64,000 nucleotides of DNA from Aeromonas eucrenophila (GCF_000819865.1 NZ_CDDF01000005.1:612206-676205); one strand, 5' to 3'. Positions 24,943-33,860 are shown, counted from the stretch's first letter. Made by a program: numbers and translations. Notes: generated by a model not told the origin, from the sequence alone.

Positions 24943-26298
24943 ATGCCAGTCAAAATGAGCCGCGCTTTTGATGCCTCAAGAGGAATTGTGTCGATTGAGG
25001 ATGTGCCCAGTGGTAAAGCTTGTGGGTGTACATGCATTGACTGCAATGAGCCGCTTGTCGCAAAGAAAGGTGAGATCTATCGGCATTATTTTGCCCACGA
25101 ACCCACCGCTTTGTCGGATGAACCGAAAGCCAATGTCCGGGGATGCCATTGGGGGCCTGAGACTGATCTCCACATCCTGGCGAAGGAGGTTTTGGCCGAG
25201 GATAGGCAGCTGAGTTTGCCGATCGGCATTACCAGCCCAAGGTCGGAGCTGCTGGTATTCGATACTGTGCAGTTGGAGTTCCCGGAAGGCAGTCGGATCC
25301 CCGATGTGAGTGGTTATGTGAATGGTGAAAAAATCCTAATTGAAATCGCGGTAACCCACTTCTGTGACGAAGAGAAAGTGACGTATCTGCGGCGCATTAA
25401 TGCGACCTGTGTTGAGCTCGATTTCAGCAAGTTTTCGTTTAATGTCGAGGTGCTTTCAAAGGACTCCGTGCGTGACTACCTTGTTCACTGCCCGAAGAAG
25501 TGGCTCTCAGTTGCGCCAGCGGGGCCAATTGCAGAGGCTATCCATCGGCACGAACGGCAGACTCTCCGCGATTTGATCGAGCAAAACCGCAAACAGAAAG
25601 CGCAAGCGCTGGGGCTAGAACAACAGGTTATGCGCTACGAAGCTCGGGTAGCTGGTCACCAGCCGGAGATCACGCAGATGGAGGCAGTGATTGCTCAAAA
25701 AGAAACGCTGCTGGCTGGCCTGGGGCGACGTGTCGAAGCAGCGAAAGTTCGTCTGGATGCGGTAGAGCAAGAAACGCGGGAGCAAAAGGAACTCCTTGTT
25801 CTCAATGCTTCTCGTCTTGAACGGCTCGATCAGCTACCCATTCGAGAAGCTGCTTTGGAGAAAGCAGAGAAGGCCGTAGACAAGCGAATGGTCGAGACGG
25901 ATGAGGAAGTGCAGTTGCGATTAAAGGGTCTGAGCGCTGACATGGATTTGCGAGAGGCAGCATTGAAGCGGCGTGAAGCAAAGTTAGCTGGGTCACACAA
26001 CAGGCTGGACTTGAAGGAAGCTGACCTCCTAGTGTGGGAAGAGAATTTGAAACAAGGCGAAACTGACTTCATCAAGCGGGTCAATCATGAAGCGGAACGT
26101 CTAGGTAAAGCCCAGTTTGAGAGGTTTAAGAAGGAAAATATTGCTGAGCTTCGGGTCTGGGAGAACCATTACCAGTCTTTACGCAAGACGATAGAGGGAG
26201 TCCGGCGGAAGTTTGGTTCATTTGTGCCGGTCCCAGAGATGCCGCCGGAACTGATCAAATTCAACGTTAATCAGAGCAAACTTCGTTCTAGTGACTAG
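24943..26298 (+). CDS. CoiA-like nuclease domain with long coiled coil
   Basis: 451 residues. The N-terminal part has a zinc-type cluster CGCTCIDC and HYFAH, as in competence protein CoiA and related proteins. A restriction-like nuclease segment (RIPDVSGYVNGEKILIEIAVTHF) follows, with the Asp and Glu of a PD-(D/E)xK fold but without the usual Lys. Residues from about 200 to 440 form an extended coiled coil (ALEKAEKAVDKRMVETDEEV). ATG at 24943 fits the AAGGAGGG site; a GTG six bases earlier does not. Role unknown; possibly DNA processing or defence in element 1. Confidence 0.72.
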   Translation: MPVKMSRAFDASRGIVSIEDVPSGKACGCTCIDCNEPLVAKKGEIYRHYFAHEPTALSDEPKANVRGCHWGPETDLHILAKEVLAEDRQLSLPIGITSPRSELLVFDTVQLEFPEGSRIPDVSGYVNGEKILIEIAVTHFCDEEKVTYLRRINATCVELDFSKFSFNVEVLSKDSVRDYLVHCPKKWLSVAPAGPIAEAIHRHERQTLRDLIEQNRKQKAQALGLEQQVMRYEARVAGHQPEITQMEAVIAQKETLLAGLGRRVEAAKVRLDAVEQETREQKELLVLNASRLERLDQLPIREAALEKAEKAVDKRMVETDEEVQLRLKGLSADMDLREAALKRREAKLAGSHNRLDLKEADLLVWEENLKQGETDFIKRVNHEAERLGKAQFERFKKENIAELRVWENHYQSLRKTIEGVRRKFGSFVPVPEMPPELIKFNVNQSKLRSSD

Positions 26299-26430
26299 CC
26301 GTGTATGCGTGACAGGAATATCTCATTACGAGTCTGGTGGTGTTTCCTTCTCTGAACGAAAAAAATTAATGTCGTTGGGATGGTTACTTTACAATGCCAG
26401 TTTTAAACAGCCTAAAAAACAGGTGATCAC

Positions 26431-27333
26431 GTGCATACCAACATGATTGAATACCTTAATATTTTTATACAGGTTGTTGAGCAGGGTAGCTTCACAAAAG
26501 CCGCTGATGTACTTCAGATCCATCGCCCCACCGTGAGCAAAGCGATACAGCAGATAGAGAATGATCTGGGTGTAAAACTCATTCATCGTACAACCCGAAA
26601 GCTGAGCGTTACTGCTGAAGGGGATGAGTTCTATCATCATGCCAGGCATGTTCTGGCTGAAGTTAATGACATGATGGCCAGTTTTTCACCGACTCTTCCA
26701 CCGCGAGGACGCCTGCGACTTGATGTACCCCTGGCGCTGGCGCATGCCATCTTGATCCCTAATCTCAGGCATTTTCAGGCATTGTACCCAGGTATTGAAG
26801 TCGTGCTGGTTTCATCGGATAAAAAAACCGATTTGATTACGGAAGGCGTAGATTGCCTTGTCCGCCTGGGTGCGCTTCAGGATTCAAGTTTTGTTTCCAG
26901 ACGTCTTGGTGACATCAGGATGGTTACCTGTGCAGCCCCGTCTTACCTGCGAGAGCACGGTCGGCCGGAAACACTTGCGGATCTGGATCAGCATCGGGCG
27001 GTTAACTTTTTTAGCGATCACAGTCGTGAGGTGATGGAATGGAAGTTTATCGAGGACGGGAGTGTCATTTCGCTGCGCCCTGCGAGCAGTATACTGGTTG
27101 ATAATTCTGATATTCTGCTTTCCTGTGGTCTGGCCGGTCTGGGTATTATCCAGGCCACCTTTGACGCCCTTGCCCCCCATCTTTCTTCCGGCGCTCTTGA
27201 AGAGGTTCTGACGCAATACCCCTCGGTGTCGAAGCCCGTATCAGTGATGTTTCCGGACAGGCGCTATCTGTCTCCAAAAGTACGGGTTTTTATCGACTGG
27301 TTCAGTGACGTTATGACCACACAGATCCGCTGA
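26431..27333 (+). CDS. LysR-family transcriptional regulator
   Basis: 300 residues with an N-terminal winged helix-turn-helix (GSFTKAADVLQIHRPTVSKAIQQIE) and a periplasmic-binding-like effector domain (RGRLRLDVPLALAHAILIPNL). Start is GTG 26431 or ATG 26443; neither is decided by the upstream sequence. It precedes an oxidoreductase gene in the same direction and probably controls it. Codon style resembles enterobacterial chromosomes more than the adjacent pipolin genes. Confidence 0.9.
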   Translation: MHTNMIEYLNIFIQVVEQGSFTKAADVLQIHRPTVSKAIQQIENDLGVKLIHRTTRKLSVTAEGDEFYHHARHVLAEVNDMMASFSPTLPPRGRLRLDVPLALAHAILIPNLRHFQALYPGIEVVLVSSDKKTDLITEGVDCLVRLGALQDSSFVSRRLGDIRMVTCAAPSYLREHGRPETLADLDQHRAVNFFSDHSREVMEWKFIEDGSVISLRPASSILVDNSDILLSCGLAGLGIIQATFDALAPHLSSGALEEVLTQYPSVSKPVSVMFPDRRYLSPKVRVFIDWFSDVMTTQIR

Positions 27334-27399
27334 AGCAGGTTGATTGTTAATGGATAATTAATACTGAAGTTCCCTGTCGGCTATTTCTGGTGCGTTTAT

Positions 27400-27415
27400 A
27401 ACAATGTAGATTGTT
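27400..27415. promoter_or_regulatory. Possible LysR operator
   Basis: Inverted repeat AACAAT-GTAG-ATTGTT between the LysR gene and the oxidoreductase gene, about 67 bases ahead of the latter's start. Confidence 0.45.
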
Positions 27416-27482
27416 CACAAATGATTCGGACATCCCTTCAGCATTATTCTGAAGATGTACCGTTAACTGACGAGAGCTGAAT

Positions 27483-28475
27483 ATGTCTAAAGTTGTTACC
27501 TTTAACCGCACCGGTGGTCCGGAAGTACTGGAAGTTGTTGATATACAGGTGCCCGCGCCGGCAGCGGGTGAAGTGCAGATTCGCGTACATGCTATTGGTC
27601 TCAACCGTGCAGAAATCATGTACCGCAACGGTCAGTATGTTAATGAGCCGGAATTTCCGGCTCGCCTTGGTTATGAAGCAGCTGGCGTTGTTCAGGCCGT
27701 AGGTAAGAATGTTGAAGAGTTTGCCAGTGGAGATCTGGTAAGCGTGATCCCTTCATTCATGTTTAATGAATACGGCATGTACGGCGAACTGGTCAACGCA
27801 CCGGTGCACGCTGTCGTGAAGCATCCGGAAAACCTTTCCTTCGAGGAAGCCGCCGCAAGCTGGATGATGTATGTCACCGCTTATGGTGCGCTGGTTGAAT
27901 TTGGCAACCTTCAGGCTGGTCAGAATGTCGTGATCCGCGCAGCATCAAGCAGCGTGGGTCTGGCTGCCATACAGATAGCTAACATGCTGGGTGCAAAACC
28001 CATCGCGCTTACGCGCACCGCAGAAAAAAGCGAAATGCTCCTGAAAGCCGGTGCAGCCGCCGTTATTGCTACAGCGGAGCAGGATATGGTTGCTGAAATC
28101 AATCGTGCAACAGATGGCGCGGGAGCCCATATTGTTTTTGATCCCGTCGGCGGCCCCGACGTGGCAAAACTGACTCAAGTAATGGCACCGCAGGGCATGT
28201 TCTTTCAGTATGGCGCGCTCGATAGCCGTGACATGCTTGTGCCTGTATTTGATATTCTCGGTAAGCATCTCACTCTGCGTGGATATGAGCTGTTTGAAAT
28301 CACGATGGACTCTGAAAAAATGGCGCGCGCAAAATCCTTCGTCACAGAAGGTTTACGAGTCGGCAAACTGAAGCCTGTCATCGATAAAACGTTCCCGCTC
28401 GACGAGATTGCAGACGCCCAGCGCTATATGGAGGCCAATGGCCAGGTAGGCAAAATAGTTGTGGTCGTAGAGTAA
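27483..28475 (+). CDS. Zinc-type alcohol dehydrogenase/quinone oxidoreductase family protein
   Basis: 330-residue medium-chain dehydrogenase/reductase. GroES-like N-terminal domain (RVHAIGLNRAEIMYRNGQY ... LGYEAAGVV) and NAD(P)-binding Rossmann domain (VIRAASSSVGLAAIQIANMLGA). The structural and catalytic zinc ligands of classical alcohol dehydrogenases are missing, so it fits the quinone oxidoreductase branch using NADPH. Lies 149 bases after the LysR gene. Confidence 0.88.
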   Translation: MSKVVTFNRTGGPEVLEVVDIQVPAPAAGEVQIRVHAIGLNRAEIMYRNGQYVNEPEFPARLGYEAAGVVQAVGKNVEEFASGDLVSVIPSFMFNEYGMYGELVNAPVHAVVKHPENLSFEEAAASWMMYVTAYGALVEFGNLQAGQNVVIRAASSSVGLAAIQIANMLGAKPIALTRTAEKSEMLLKAGAAAVIATAEQDMVAEINRATDGAGAHIVFDPVGGPDVAKLTQVMAPQGMFFQYGALDSRDMLVPVFDILGKHLTLRGYELFEITMDSEKMARAKSFVTEGLRVGKLKPVIDKTFPLDEIADAQRYMEANGQVGKIVVVVE

Positions 28476-28509
28476 TTCTTACCGCAGTATTTTATAAATG
28501 ATTTTGCTA

Positions 28510-28729
28510 ATGAGTCATGGCGCCAGCAGCCCGGTACGCCTGCGTATTGTACTGAACTGAACTGAACTGAACTGAACTGGATAAGGTGATACTCAGAGAA
28601 GCACTTTTAGCAGCAGATGCAACTCGTGCCCCAAAAAACCGCGATGAGCTGTTAACGATATTTATGCCCCCCGGTGCAACTTTTACGCATGAAGAAATTA
28701 TCGCGCATAACCGTGCCGTAACCGCATAA
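28510..28729 (+). pseudogene. Small gene interrupted by a pentanucleotide repeat
   Basis: ATG 28510 reads MSHGASSPVRLRIV and then meets five CTGAA units (28552-28576), which introduce a stop. Removing exactly those 25 bases leaves a 64-codon frame ending in TAA at 28727-28729 (continuing LDKVILREALLAADATRAPK and on to NRAVTA). Family not recognised. The repeat looks like slippage expansion. Confidence 0.55.
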
Positions 28730-28883
28730 CGCAATCAGCCTAAGACTTTATGAGTAAACTATGACAGGCCGGGCGCATCGCATGTCGTTACTAAGCTGAC
28801 ACATATTTCCATTGTAGAAATGCGGGGTTTTAACTATGAAACCGCTCATTGTCTGTAAACAAACAACTGTTCAGGATAAAAAA

Positions 28884-29648
28884 ATGAATCAACCCCCCCC
28901 ACTTAACATTGGGATACTTGGTACAGGCCACATAGGTAAAACCCTGGCCCGGAAACTGGCAGCTGCAGGACACAACGTAAAGGTCGCTAACTCGCGTGGC
29001 CCGGAAACGATTGAGGCTGAAACACTAGAAACAGGTGCTTTGCCTGTTAAGGCTGAACAAACCGTCAGCGACGTTGATGTGTTAATACTTTCAATACCGC
29101 TTATGCGGATCCCTGAGATTTCGCAGCTCATCCGGGACCTGCCTGCTGACGTTATCGTGGCTGACACGTCTAATTATTATCCGCACCGGGATCAGAAAAT
29201 TGACGCGATTGAAGGCGGCCAGGTGGAAAGCCTGTGGGTTGAGGAGCAGTTAGGTCGACCCGTTATTAAAGCATGGAATGCGATTGGCTCCGGATCTTTT
29301 GCAGCCAAAGGCAAGCCAGCAGGCGCAGAAGGCCGCATTGCCATTCCCGTGACCGGGGATAATAAGGAGCATCGTGAACTAATTATGAAATTGGTCAGCG
29401 ATACCGGTTTTGATGCCTATGATGCCGGCAGCCTGGCAGAATCCTGGCGTCAGCAGCCGGGGTCTCCGGTTTACTGCACAGATCTGCATTACGATGAGAT
29501 ATCCGCCGCTCTGGCATCAACTGAGGCATCTCGTCTGGCCACAAGAAGGGATCTTGCAGCCGCCATATTTCAGGAGCGGGCCGGCGACAGCAGGACCAAT
29601 CCGGATGCTGATTTTGGTGTACAGGTATCACGTATAATCTTTATGTAA
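28884..29648 (+). CDS. NAD(P)-binding oxidoreductase, F420-reductase-like
   Basis: 254 residues from ATG 28884, which follows TCAGGA; an upstream ATG at 28836 gives a non-conserved-looking extension. Rossmann motif IGILGTGHIGKTLARKLAAAGHNVKVANSR at the N-terminus and the COG2085 pattern VADTSNYY, KAWNAIGSGSF. Likely an NADPH-dependent reductase. Part of the LysR-oxidoreductase block. Confidence 0.85.
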   Translation: MNQPPPLNIGILGTGHIGKTLARKLAAAGHNVKVANSRGPETIEAETLETGALPVKAEQTVSDVDVLILSIPLMRIPEISQLIRDLPADVIVADTSNYYPHRDQKIDAIEGGQVESLWVEEQLGRPVIKAWNAIGSGSFAAKGKPAGAEGRIAIPVTGDNKEHRELIMKLVSDTGFDAYDAGSLAESWRQQPGSPVYCTDLHYDEISAALASTEASRLATRRDLAAAIFQERAGDSRTNPDADFGVQVSRIIFM

Positions 29649-30748
29649 GTATTTATCGGGCGCTCAGAGAGAACTTAACATATCCACCATTCAGTACAGG
29701 AGTTCGAGGTATTACCGCGAGCTCCTGAATTGCCATATTAGATTCATACACTCCAATACCGTTTCTGTGCCGGGAACAATTTCCGCTCCTCGCTCATAAC
29801 TGACCGAGGTCCTTCCTGCGGGCGGCTTGGTGCCAAAAACGGTCGTTCATCGAGCGCCACGGAAAGAACACTCCACAGATGTAAAAACCGTGGCGAGTCA
29901 TTTATGCCAGAAACTGCAACTTCTCTAATTGCATATTCCGGCCGTAAATGAACACCTATTCCGGTTTTAAATGAACGCTGATTCCGGCTTGCGTGTACAC
30001 CGATTCCGGACTGCTCTGGACACGTACTCTGGAGCCAAATGAACGGTCATGATTCGACCTGTGGGCATGATAACTGCCGTGCTGCGCTTGGCTGCTGGCT
30101 TGTTCGGCGAGTCGAAAAGATGCCTCCCCTCAAAGCTCAGCTTCTGCTCGAGTACTCCCTGTCGGCATCCTTTCCGGAAATGGTGTACACAGATTCCGGA
30201 ATCGCTGTTCAACTTGGCCGGAATACGCACTAATGCCTCTTCAAGTGAAGCTCGTTCTTTACCGACCAGTAGTTGTAACGGGAAAGGCAGACTGGGCGCT
30301 GACACGGTTCCCATGATTTCAGCAACTGCCGCAATCACTCGCAGGCTTCCGTGACGGAGGTAGAACATCCACAGGGACTTGTTCACAGCTTCCCTAAAAG
30401 GCGTTGCCGAGTGAGAGAAAGACTCAACGGTATATGTATGTCCCCAATGGCGCTATTACACTTGGCTATATTTTTATATAAATCAGATGGTTGAAGTAAG
30501 TTTCTTACGCGCATATCACTTGGTTTGCGCCAGAGTACTAACTTCTTTCTTGGTACTGGCCCTTTTGAAGGGGATGGTCTCGTTCACGGTAGCGATGCGG
30601 AAACACTGAATTCACCATCATCTTTGCGAATTCTGTGATAAGCGGCATGCGATGCCCTATGACGAAGTGCCATTCGTTGCGAATTAGCCGTGTTACTTGC
30701 TCCATCTGTTTGCTATCAAATGTTATAAGATGCAAACGGAGCCACTCG
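29649..30748. other. IS-debris and repeat region at the right end of element 1
   Basis: No intact gene. From about 29936 to 30060 ATTCCGG units recur every 22-24 bases, some followed by TGAACRC, and inverted forms occur near 30190-30230 (CCGGAAT...). Such spaced repeats resemble transposase-binding ends of IS21-type elements, but no transposase gene remains. A GAGAAAGAC...CCCCAATGG...TATTACAC block at 30413-30464 matches one near 12230. A 65-codon minus-strand frame at 30538-30735 is of uncertain status. Confidence 0.55.
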
Positions 30749-30807
30749 ATTTAAAATCCCTCGCTTTTCGAGGCGTGCCGGTTCGATTCCGGCCTCGGGC
30801 ACCATTA
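30749..30807 (+). repeat. Middle attachment site (tRNA-Leu 3' end copy)
   Basis: Copy of the tRNA-Leu 3' part with variable arm CGCTTTTCGAGGCG and the complete CTCGGGCACCA. Separates element 1 from the prophage. Similarity to the right att continues for about 75 bases downstream, through the terminator. Confidence 0.9.
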
Positions 30808-30823
30808 AAATCAAAGAGTTACG

Positions 30824-30850
30824 AAGGCCACTAGCGATAGTGGCCTTTTT
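30824..30850 (+). terminator. Terminator behind middle att copy
   Basis: AAGGCCACTA / TAGTGGCCTT hairpin, GCGA loop, then T run. Almost the same as the terminator at 59257. The rest up to 31076 shows no gene. Confidence 0.85.
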
Positions 30851-31076
30851 GTTTTTGGCCAAATGGCGACAGAGTGGCGACAGCGGTTTTCAGTGTTTTT
30901 ATACTGGTTAAATAGCTGAGGTATCGGCTAATAGGTATTGATAGCCCAGTCTCATGTATGGATTAATACTTATTAATAAATATGATTTTCTCAATCTGTT
31001 TTGAAATTTCCCTCAAGTTTTTATTTTCTTTTTAATTCTATTATGTGATCTATTATTGTTTGTAAAATGTGAGTGA

Positions 31077-31754
31077 ATGAAAATGGCTGAATTAATTGCT
31101 GATTGCCCAAGATGTCATGTAAAACGTACAACCTTCTCTATTCTAAATCATGATGGAAATAACTCTTATAGTTACAATGAGTTATTTTGTAAATGCCACC
31201 ACTGTTATAAAACCGTTGTATTTAGTGTGGCACCAATAAGTAATGGAGTTAGGGAATCTATCAACTCAAACAGATTGATAAATTTGACGCAAAGTATTTC
31301 TGAGGTCTCCGTGGTTACAGTTCAGCCAAATGGTATTATCCCTCCCCCCGAACATCTCCCAGAAGATATAATGGTGTGTTTTAATGAAGGGGCTCAATGC
31401 TATTCTATCGGTTGTTATAATGCCGCAGCAACGATGTTTAGGTTGTGCCTGGATAAGGCAACAAAGTCATTCCTCCCGGAGGATCCCATGGCTCCTCCTG
31501 TTGCAAAAATAAGACGAAGTCTTGGCTTTAGAATGGACTGGTTGTTTGAGAATAATATTCTACCTAGTGCACTGAAGGGGCTGGCGGAGTGTATTAAAGA
31601 TGATGGAAATGATGGCGCTCATGAGGGCATTCTTTCGAAAGTAGATGTTGATGATCTGATTGATTTTACCATCACCTTACTGGAGAGACTTTATACTGAG
31701 CCTAAGAAGATTGAATTAGCTAACCAACGGCGGTTAGAAAGAAGACAGCAATAA
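31077..31754 (+). CDS. DUF4145-type protein with zinc ribbon
   Basis: 225 residues. The N-terminus has CPRC and CKCHHC pairs (zinc ribbon); the C-terminal part (YNAAATMFRLCLDKATKSFL ... DGNDGAHEG) matches the HEPN-like DUF4145 pattern. Such proteins occur in phage-defence and restriction-linked loci, but no partner is seen here. AT-rich, directly inside the left end of the prophage, with its own terminator. Likely cargo in place of P2 tail genes. Confidence 0.75.
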   Translation: MKMAELIADCPRCHVKRTTFSILNHDGNNSYSYNELFCKCHHCYKTVVFSVAPISNGVRESINSNRLINLTQSISEVSVVTVQPNGIIPPPEHLPEDIMVCFNEGAQCYSIGCYNAAATMFRLCLDKATKSFLPEDPMAPPVAKIRRSLGFRMDWLFENNILPSALKGLAECIKDDGNDGAHEGILSKVDVDDLIDFTITLLERLYTEPKKIELANQRRLERRQQ

Positions 31755-31774
31755 GGCCCAAGAGGGCCTTTTTT
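31753..31774 (+). terminator. Terminator after DUF4145 gene
   Basis: AAGGCCC-AAGA-GGGCCTT followed by TTTT. Confidence 0.88.
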
Positions 31775-31839
31775 CATTTCGGATGTTTACCAATCGTTAG
31801 CGCAAAAGTTTGCGGTGCGATCGGGGATTGGGAACTGAA

Positions 31840-32511
31840 TTACCACAGTCTAAGGCTTTGGCCTATCTGGCGGGTTTGGTCGTGCAGGGGACGCAGTACT
31901 CGGGCCCAGTTGCTGTCGTCGTCGGCATAGAGGGCCGGGGGGAGGTTGCGGGTGTGGTTGACCAGCACCGCTTTGGCCTTAGCTAGGGTGCTGGGGTATT
32001 CGCGCACAATGGAGTAGCAGTTCGGCGCTTCTCGGTGTTCGGCGGCGTAGAGCAGATTTTCCACGGTCTTGGCAAGATGCAGCATTTTGTCGGCGGCGCG
32101 CCAGCACCAGGCGAGATCGTTCAGCCCGTCATAGCTTAGGCCGACTGCTGGTTGTGGGCGCTGTGTGGCGGCGAGGTGCTCGGCCATCCAGTTAAAGGCG
32201 TTGATATAGGCCTCTTTGGTCGCCGCTGCCTTAGCGCCGGTGAAGCCCATCACCACAAAGATAAAGCCATCTTTGGTCATCTCGTAGAAACGGGAAGAAC
32301 GCTTTGCCCCATTTCCAATTTCGACCTCTTGGGACATCTCCGCAAAATTGCGGAGATGAAAATCTGAGCTGCATTCGAGGTTGCGGATCTTCTTCAATAC
32401 GTCGTCATGACGCTTGCCAAAGAGTTCGGCGACTTTCAGGGACGTGGTGACAGGTTGGCCTTGTTGAAGACTGATGATCTCGGCAGGGGTAAAGCTGTTG
32501 ATGCTGTTCAT
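31840..32511 (-). CDS. Rha-family phage regulatory protein
   Basis: 223 residues from the ATG reading MNSINSFTPAEIISLQQGQP. The N-terminal half is a Rha domain (TTSLKVAELFGKRHDDVLKKIRNLEC ... YEMTKDGFIFVVMGFTGAKA). The C-terminal half (LAWCWRAADKML...AEHREAPNCYSIVREYPSTLAKAKA) is shared with the BRO-type protein at 44524. Both genes also share their upstream sequence. Rha proteins regulate lytic growth in lambdoid phages. Confidence 0.85.
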   Translation of the reverse strand: MNSINSFTPAEIISLQQGQPVTTSLKVAELFGKRHDDVLKKIRNLECSSDFHLRNFAEMSQEVEIGNGAKRSSRFYEMTKDGFIFVVMGFTGAKAAATKEAYINAFNWMAEHLAATQRPQPAVGLSYDGLNDLAWCWRAADKMLHLAKTVENLLYAAEHREAPNCYSIVREYPSTLAKAKAVLVNHTRNLPPALYADDDSNWARVLRPLHDQTRQIGQSLRLW

Positions 32512-32770
32512 AGTGTGATTCCTGTGATGCAGTGAATCGCCACCTAAGAGACCAATCTTACTGGTGACGAACTGGACAGGATTGGTCTTACCGGGCATCA
32601 CAGGGATCCGGCGCCCCCGAAGGAGCTCCTGCCCAGCCCGTCATAACTGAGATTGCGGGTACTACTGGGCCGCACAAAAAAACACGCGGGCGCGTGTTGT
32701 GCGCTGTGATGCTGTCGGGAGACCAATCCCGGCAACGGATTTTGCCGTTGCCTGCGCAGTATCGCGCAAC
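32501..32770 (-). repeat. Regulatory block repeat, copy 1
   Basis: Closely matches 45147-45425 in the same orientation: the gene start MNSI, GGTGACGAACTG, CATAACTGAGATTGCGGG, the ACACGC/GCGTGT hairpin and CAACGGATTTTGCCGTTGC. It appears to be the shared leader of two regulator genes, and recombination between copies could shuffle the genes between them. Confidence 0.88.
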
Positions 32771-32948
32771 CAACCGCAACCATCAACCACCAATCGGCAC
32801 AACCCCGCCTGACCGCACACAACGCCAACAGCAGGGTAGCGACTTCAAGCAGGGCAGGGGATGTCTGTTTTGCGAGGGAGCAAACACAGAGCTGCGAGCT
32901 GGATAAGGTTGGCGTACCTGCTCCCCGCATGGCCCTTACCCAACTCAC
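32598..32948 (-). CDS. Possible Ash-like small phage protein
   Basis: A 116-codon frame within and beyond the repeat block, ending APACFFVRPSSTRNLSYDGLGRSSFGGAGSL. The C-terminal FFVRP...LSY pattern resembles Ash/Icd-like proteins upstream of regulators in P4- and P2-type phages. The second repeat copy keeps the same pattern in one frame. Could be a leader peptide or non-coding. Confidence 0.35.
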   Translation of the reverse strand: MSWVRAMRGAGTPTLSSSQLCVCSLAKQTSPALLEVATLLLALCAVRRGCADWWLMVAVGCAILRRQRQNPLPGLVSRQHHSAQHAPACFFVRPSSTRNLSYDGLGRSSFGGAGSL

Positions 32949-32961
32949 CTTGGTGGGAAAA

Positions 32962-33792
32962 TCATGGCTTGCTGGGTGTTTGTTCTTCCGTTGTGGTGGT
33001 TTTTTCCATTGACGGTACGGTAGTGCTCTCTATTTGTTCATGACGTAAATAAAAAGTTCCTTCCGCTGGTGACCAAAAAGCACATTTTATGGAATTGCAG
33101 GCAATTTGCATTGCTTGTATACCATCAGGATACTTTGAGTATTTAATATTTACAGCTGATTCATATTTTCCATTAGTGAAATCCTCCATATGCTTTTTTG
33201 CCATGCTTGAGCCATCATCAGACACATAGTAAATCAAACCGATAAATGCTATGCAGAGAACCAGCGATATTGAGAACTTTATATATATGTAAAATGCCCT
33301 GTCTGCGACTTCACTAAATGGTTTTGCCTCTTCTTCAGTAGGACACTGTGAAGTGAGCATTTTGAATAATGTATTTCTTTTTATTCTGCCACTAATGTTG
33401 TCTATAAACTGAAATGTATTTTTTCTTAATTTTTTCAATTGCTTAAATGTAAGCGCCGTGATTGACATCATTACTATGAACCCAAGGAATAGAAGTAATG
33501 CTACTAAAAGAACCTTGAATAGCAAGAGAACCAATCCCATTGAGCCAATTAATAGAGATTCTTCCCTAGATTGTGGAAATAAGCTACTACTAACATGGAA
33601 CACTGAAAGGTATCCATCATGTATACTCATGCCAAAGAGGTAAAGAATAGCAATGGAAGCTAACGGAAGTAGCGAAAAGACTATCTTGCTAAGAAATACG
33701 GGTTTATTTTCTTGAGGAATAGATAACACATGTGATGTGCCTTTGGTTACTCGACGATGGATTCGATTCTTTAACTCCGTATTCTGATTCAT
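32962..33792 (-). CDS. Multi-pass membrane protein, unknown
   Basis: 276 residues with about four hydrophobic segments (KIVFSLLPLASIAILYLFGM, the LLLFKVLLVALLLFLGFIVM stretch, YIKFSISLVLCIAFIGLIYY) and a Thr-rich C-terminal tail. AT-rich, next to the late genes, oriented with them but unlike any P2 virion gene. Probably a lysogenic-conversion or exclusion gene by context only. Confidence 0.7.
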   Translation of the reverse strand: MNQNTELKNRIHRRVTKGTSHVLSIPQENKPVFLSKIVFSLLPLASIAILYLFGMSIHDGYLSVFHVSSSLFPQSREESLLIGSMGLVLLLFKVLLVALLLFLGFIVMMSITALTFKQLKKLRKNTFQFIDNISGRIKRNTLFKMLTSQCPTEEEAKPFSEVADRAFYIYIKFSISLVLCIAFIGLIYYVSDDGSSMAKKHMEDFTNGKYESAVNIKYSKYPDGIQAMQIACNSIKCAFWSPAEGTFYLRHEQIESTTVPSMEKTTTTEEQTPSKP

Positions 33793-33860
33793 TTTAACCT
33801 CTCAAGCGAATGGAATGTTTCAGAAATATGGTATGAGCTGCGTCATCGTTCGGCAACACG

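Larger units (their letters stand above)
8380..30807 (+). mobile_element. Integrated element 1: pipolin-like element with defence and cassette cargo
   Basis: Bounded by direct repeats of the tRNA-Leu 3' end. Contains an integrase beside the left end, a second tyrosine recombinase, an AlpA-like excisionase and a family B DNA polymerase with piPolB hallmarks. That combination, in a tRNA-Leu gene, is the known layout of pipolins. Cargo: integron cassettes with attC sites, a SIR2-HerA pair, a CoiA-like protein and a LysR/oxidoreductase block. The right part (26300-30700) differs in character and carries IS debris, so it may be a later insertion. Confidence 0.78.

Noticed and set aside
28551..28580. 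Pentanucleotide repeat as a phase-variation switch
   Set aside because: With two or more units the in-frame codons always include TGA, so repeat-number change would not restore the frame in the usual way.
29967..30386. 139-codon minus-strand frame
   Set aside because: Runs across spaced IS-type repeats; reads as chance frame over repeats.
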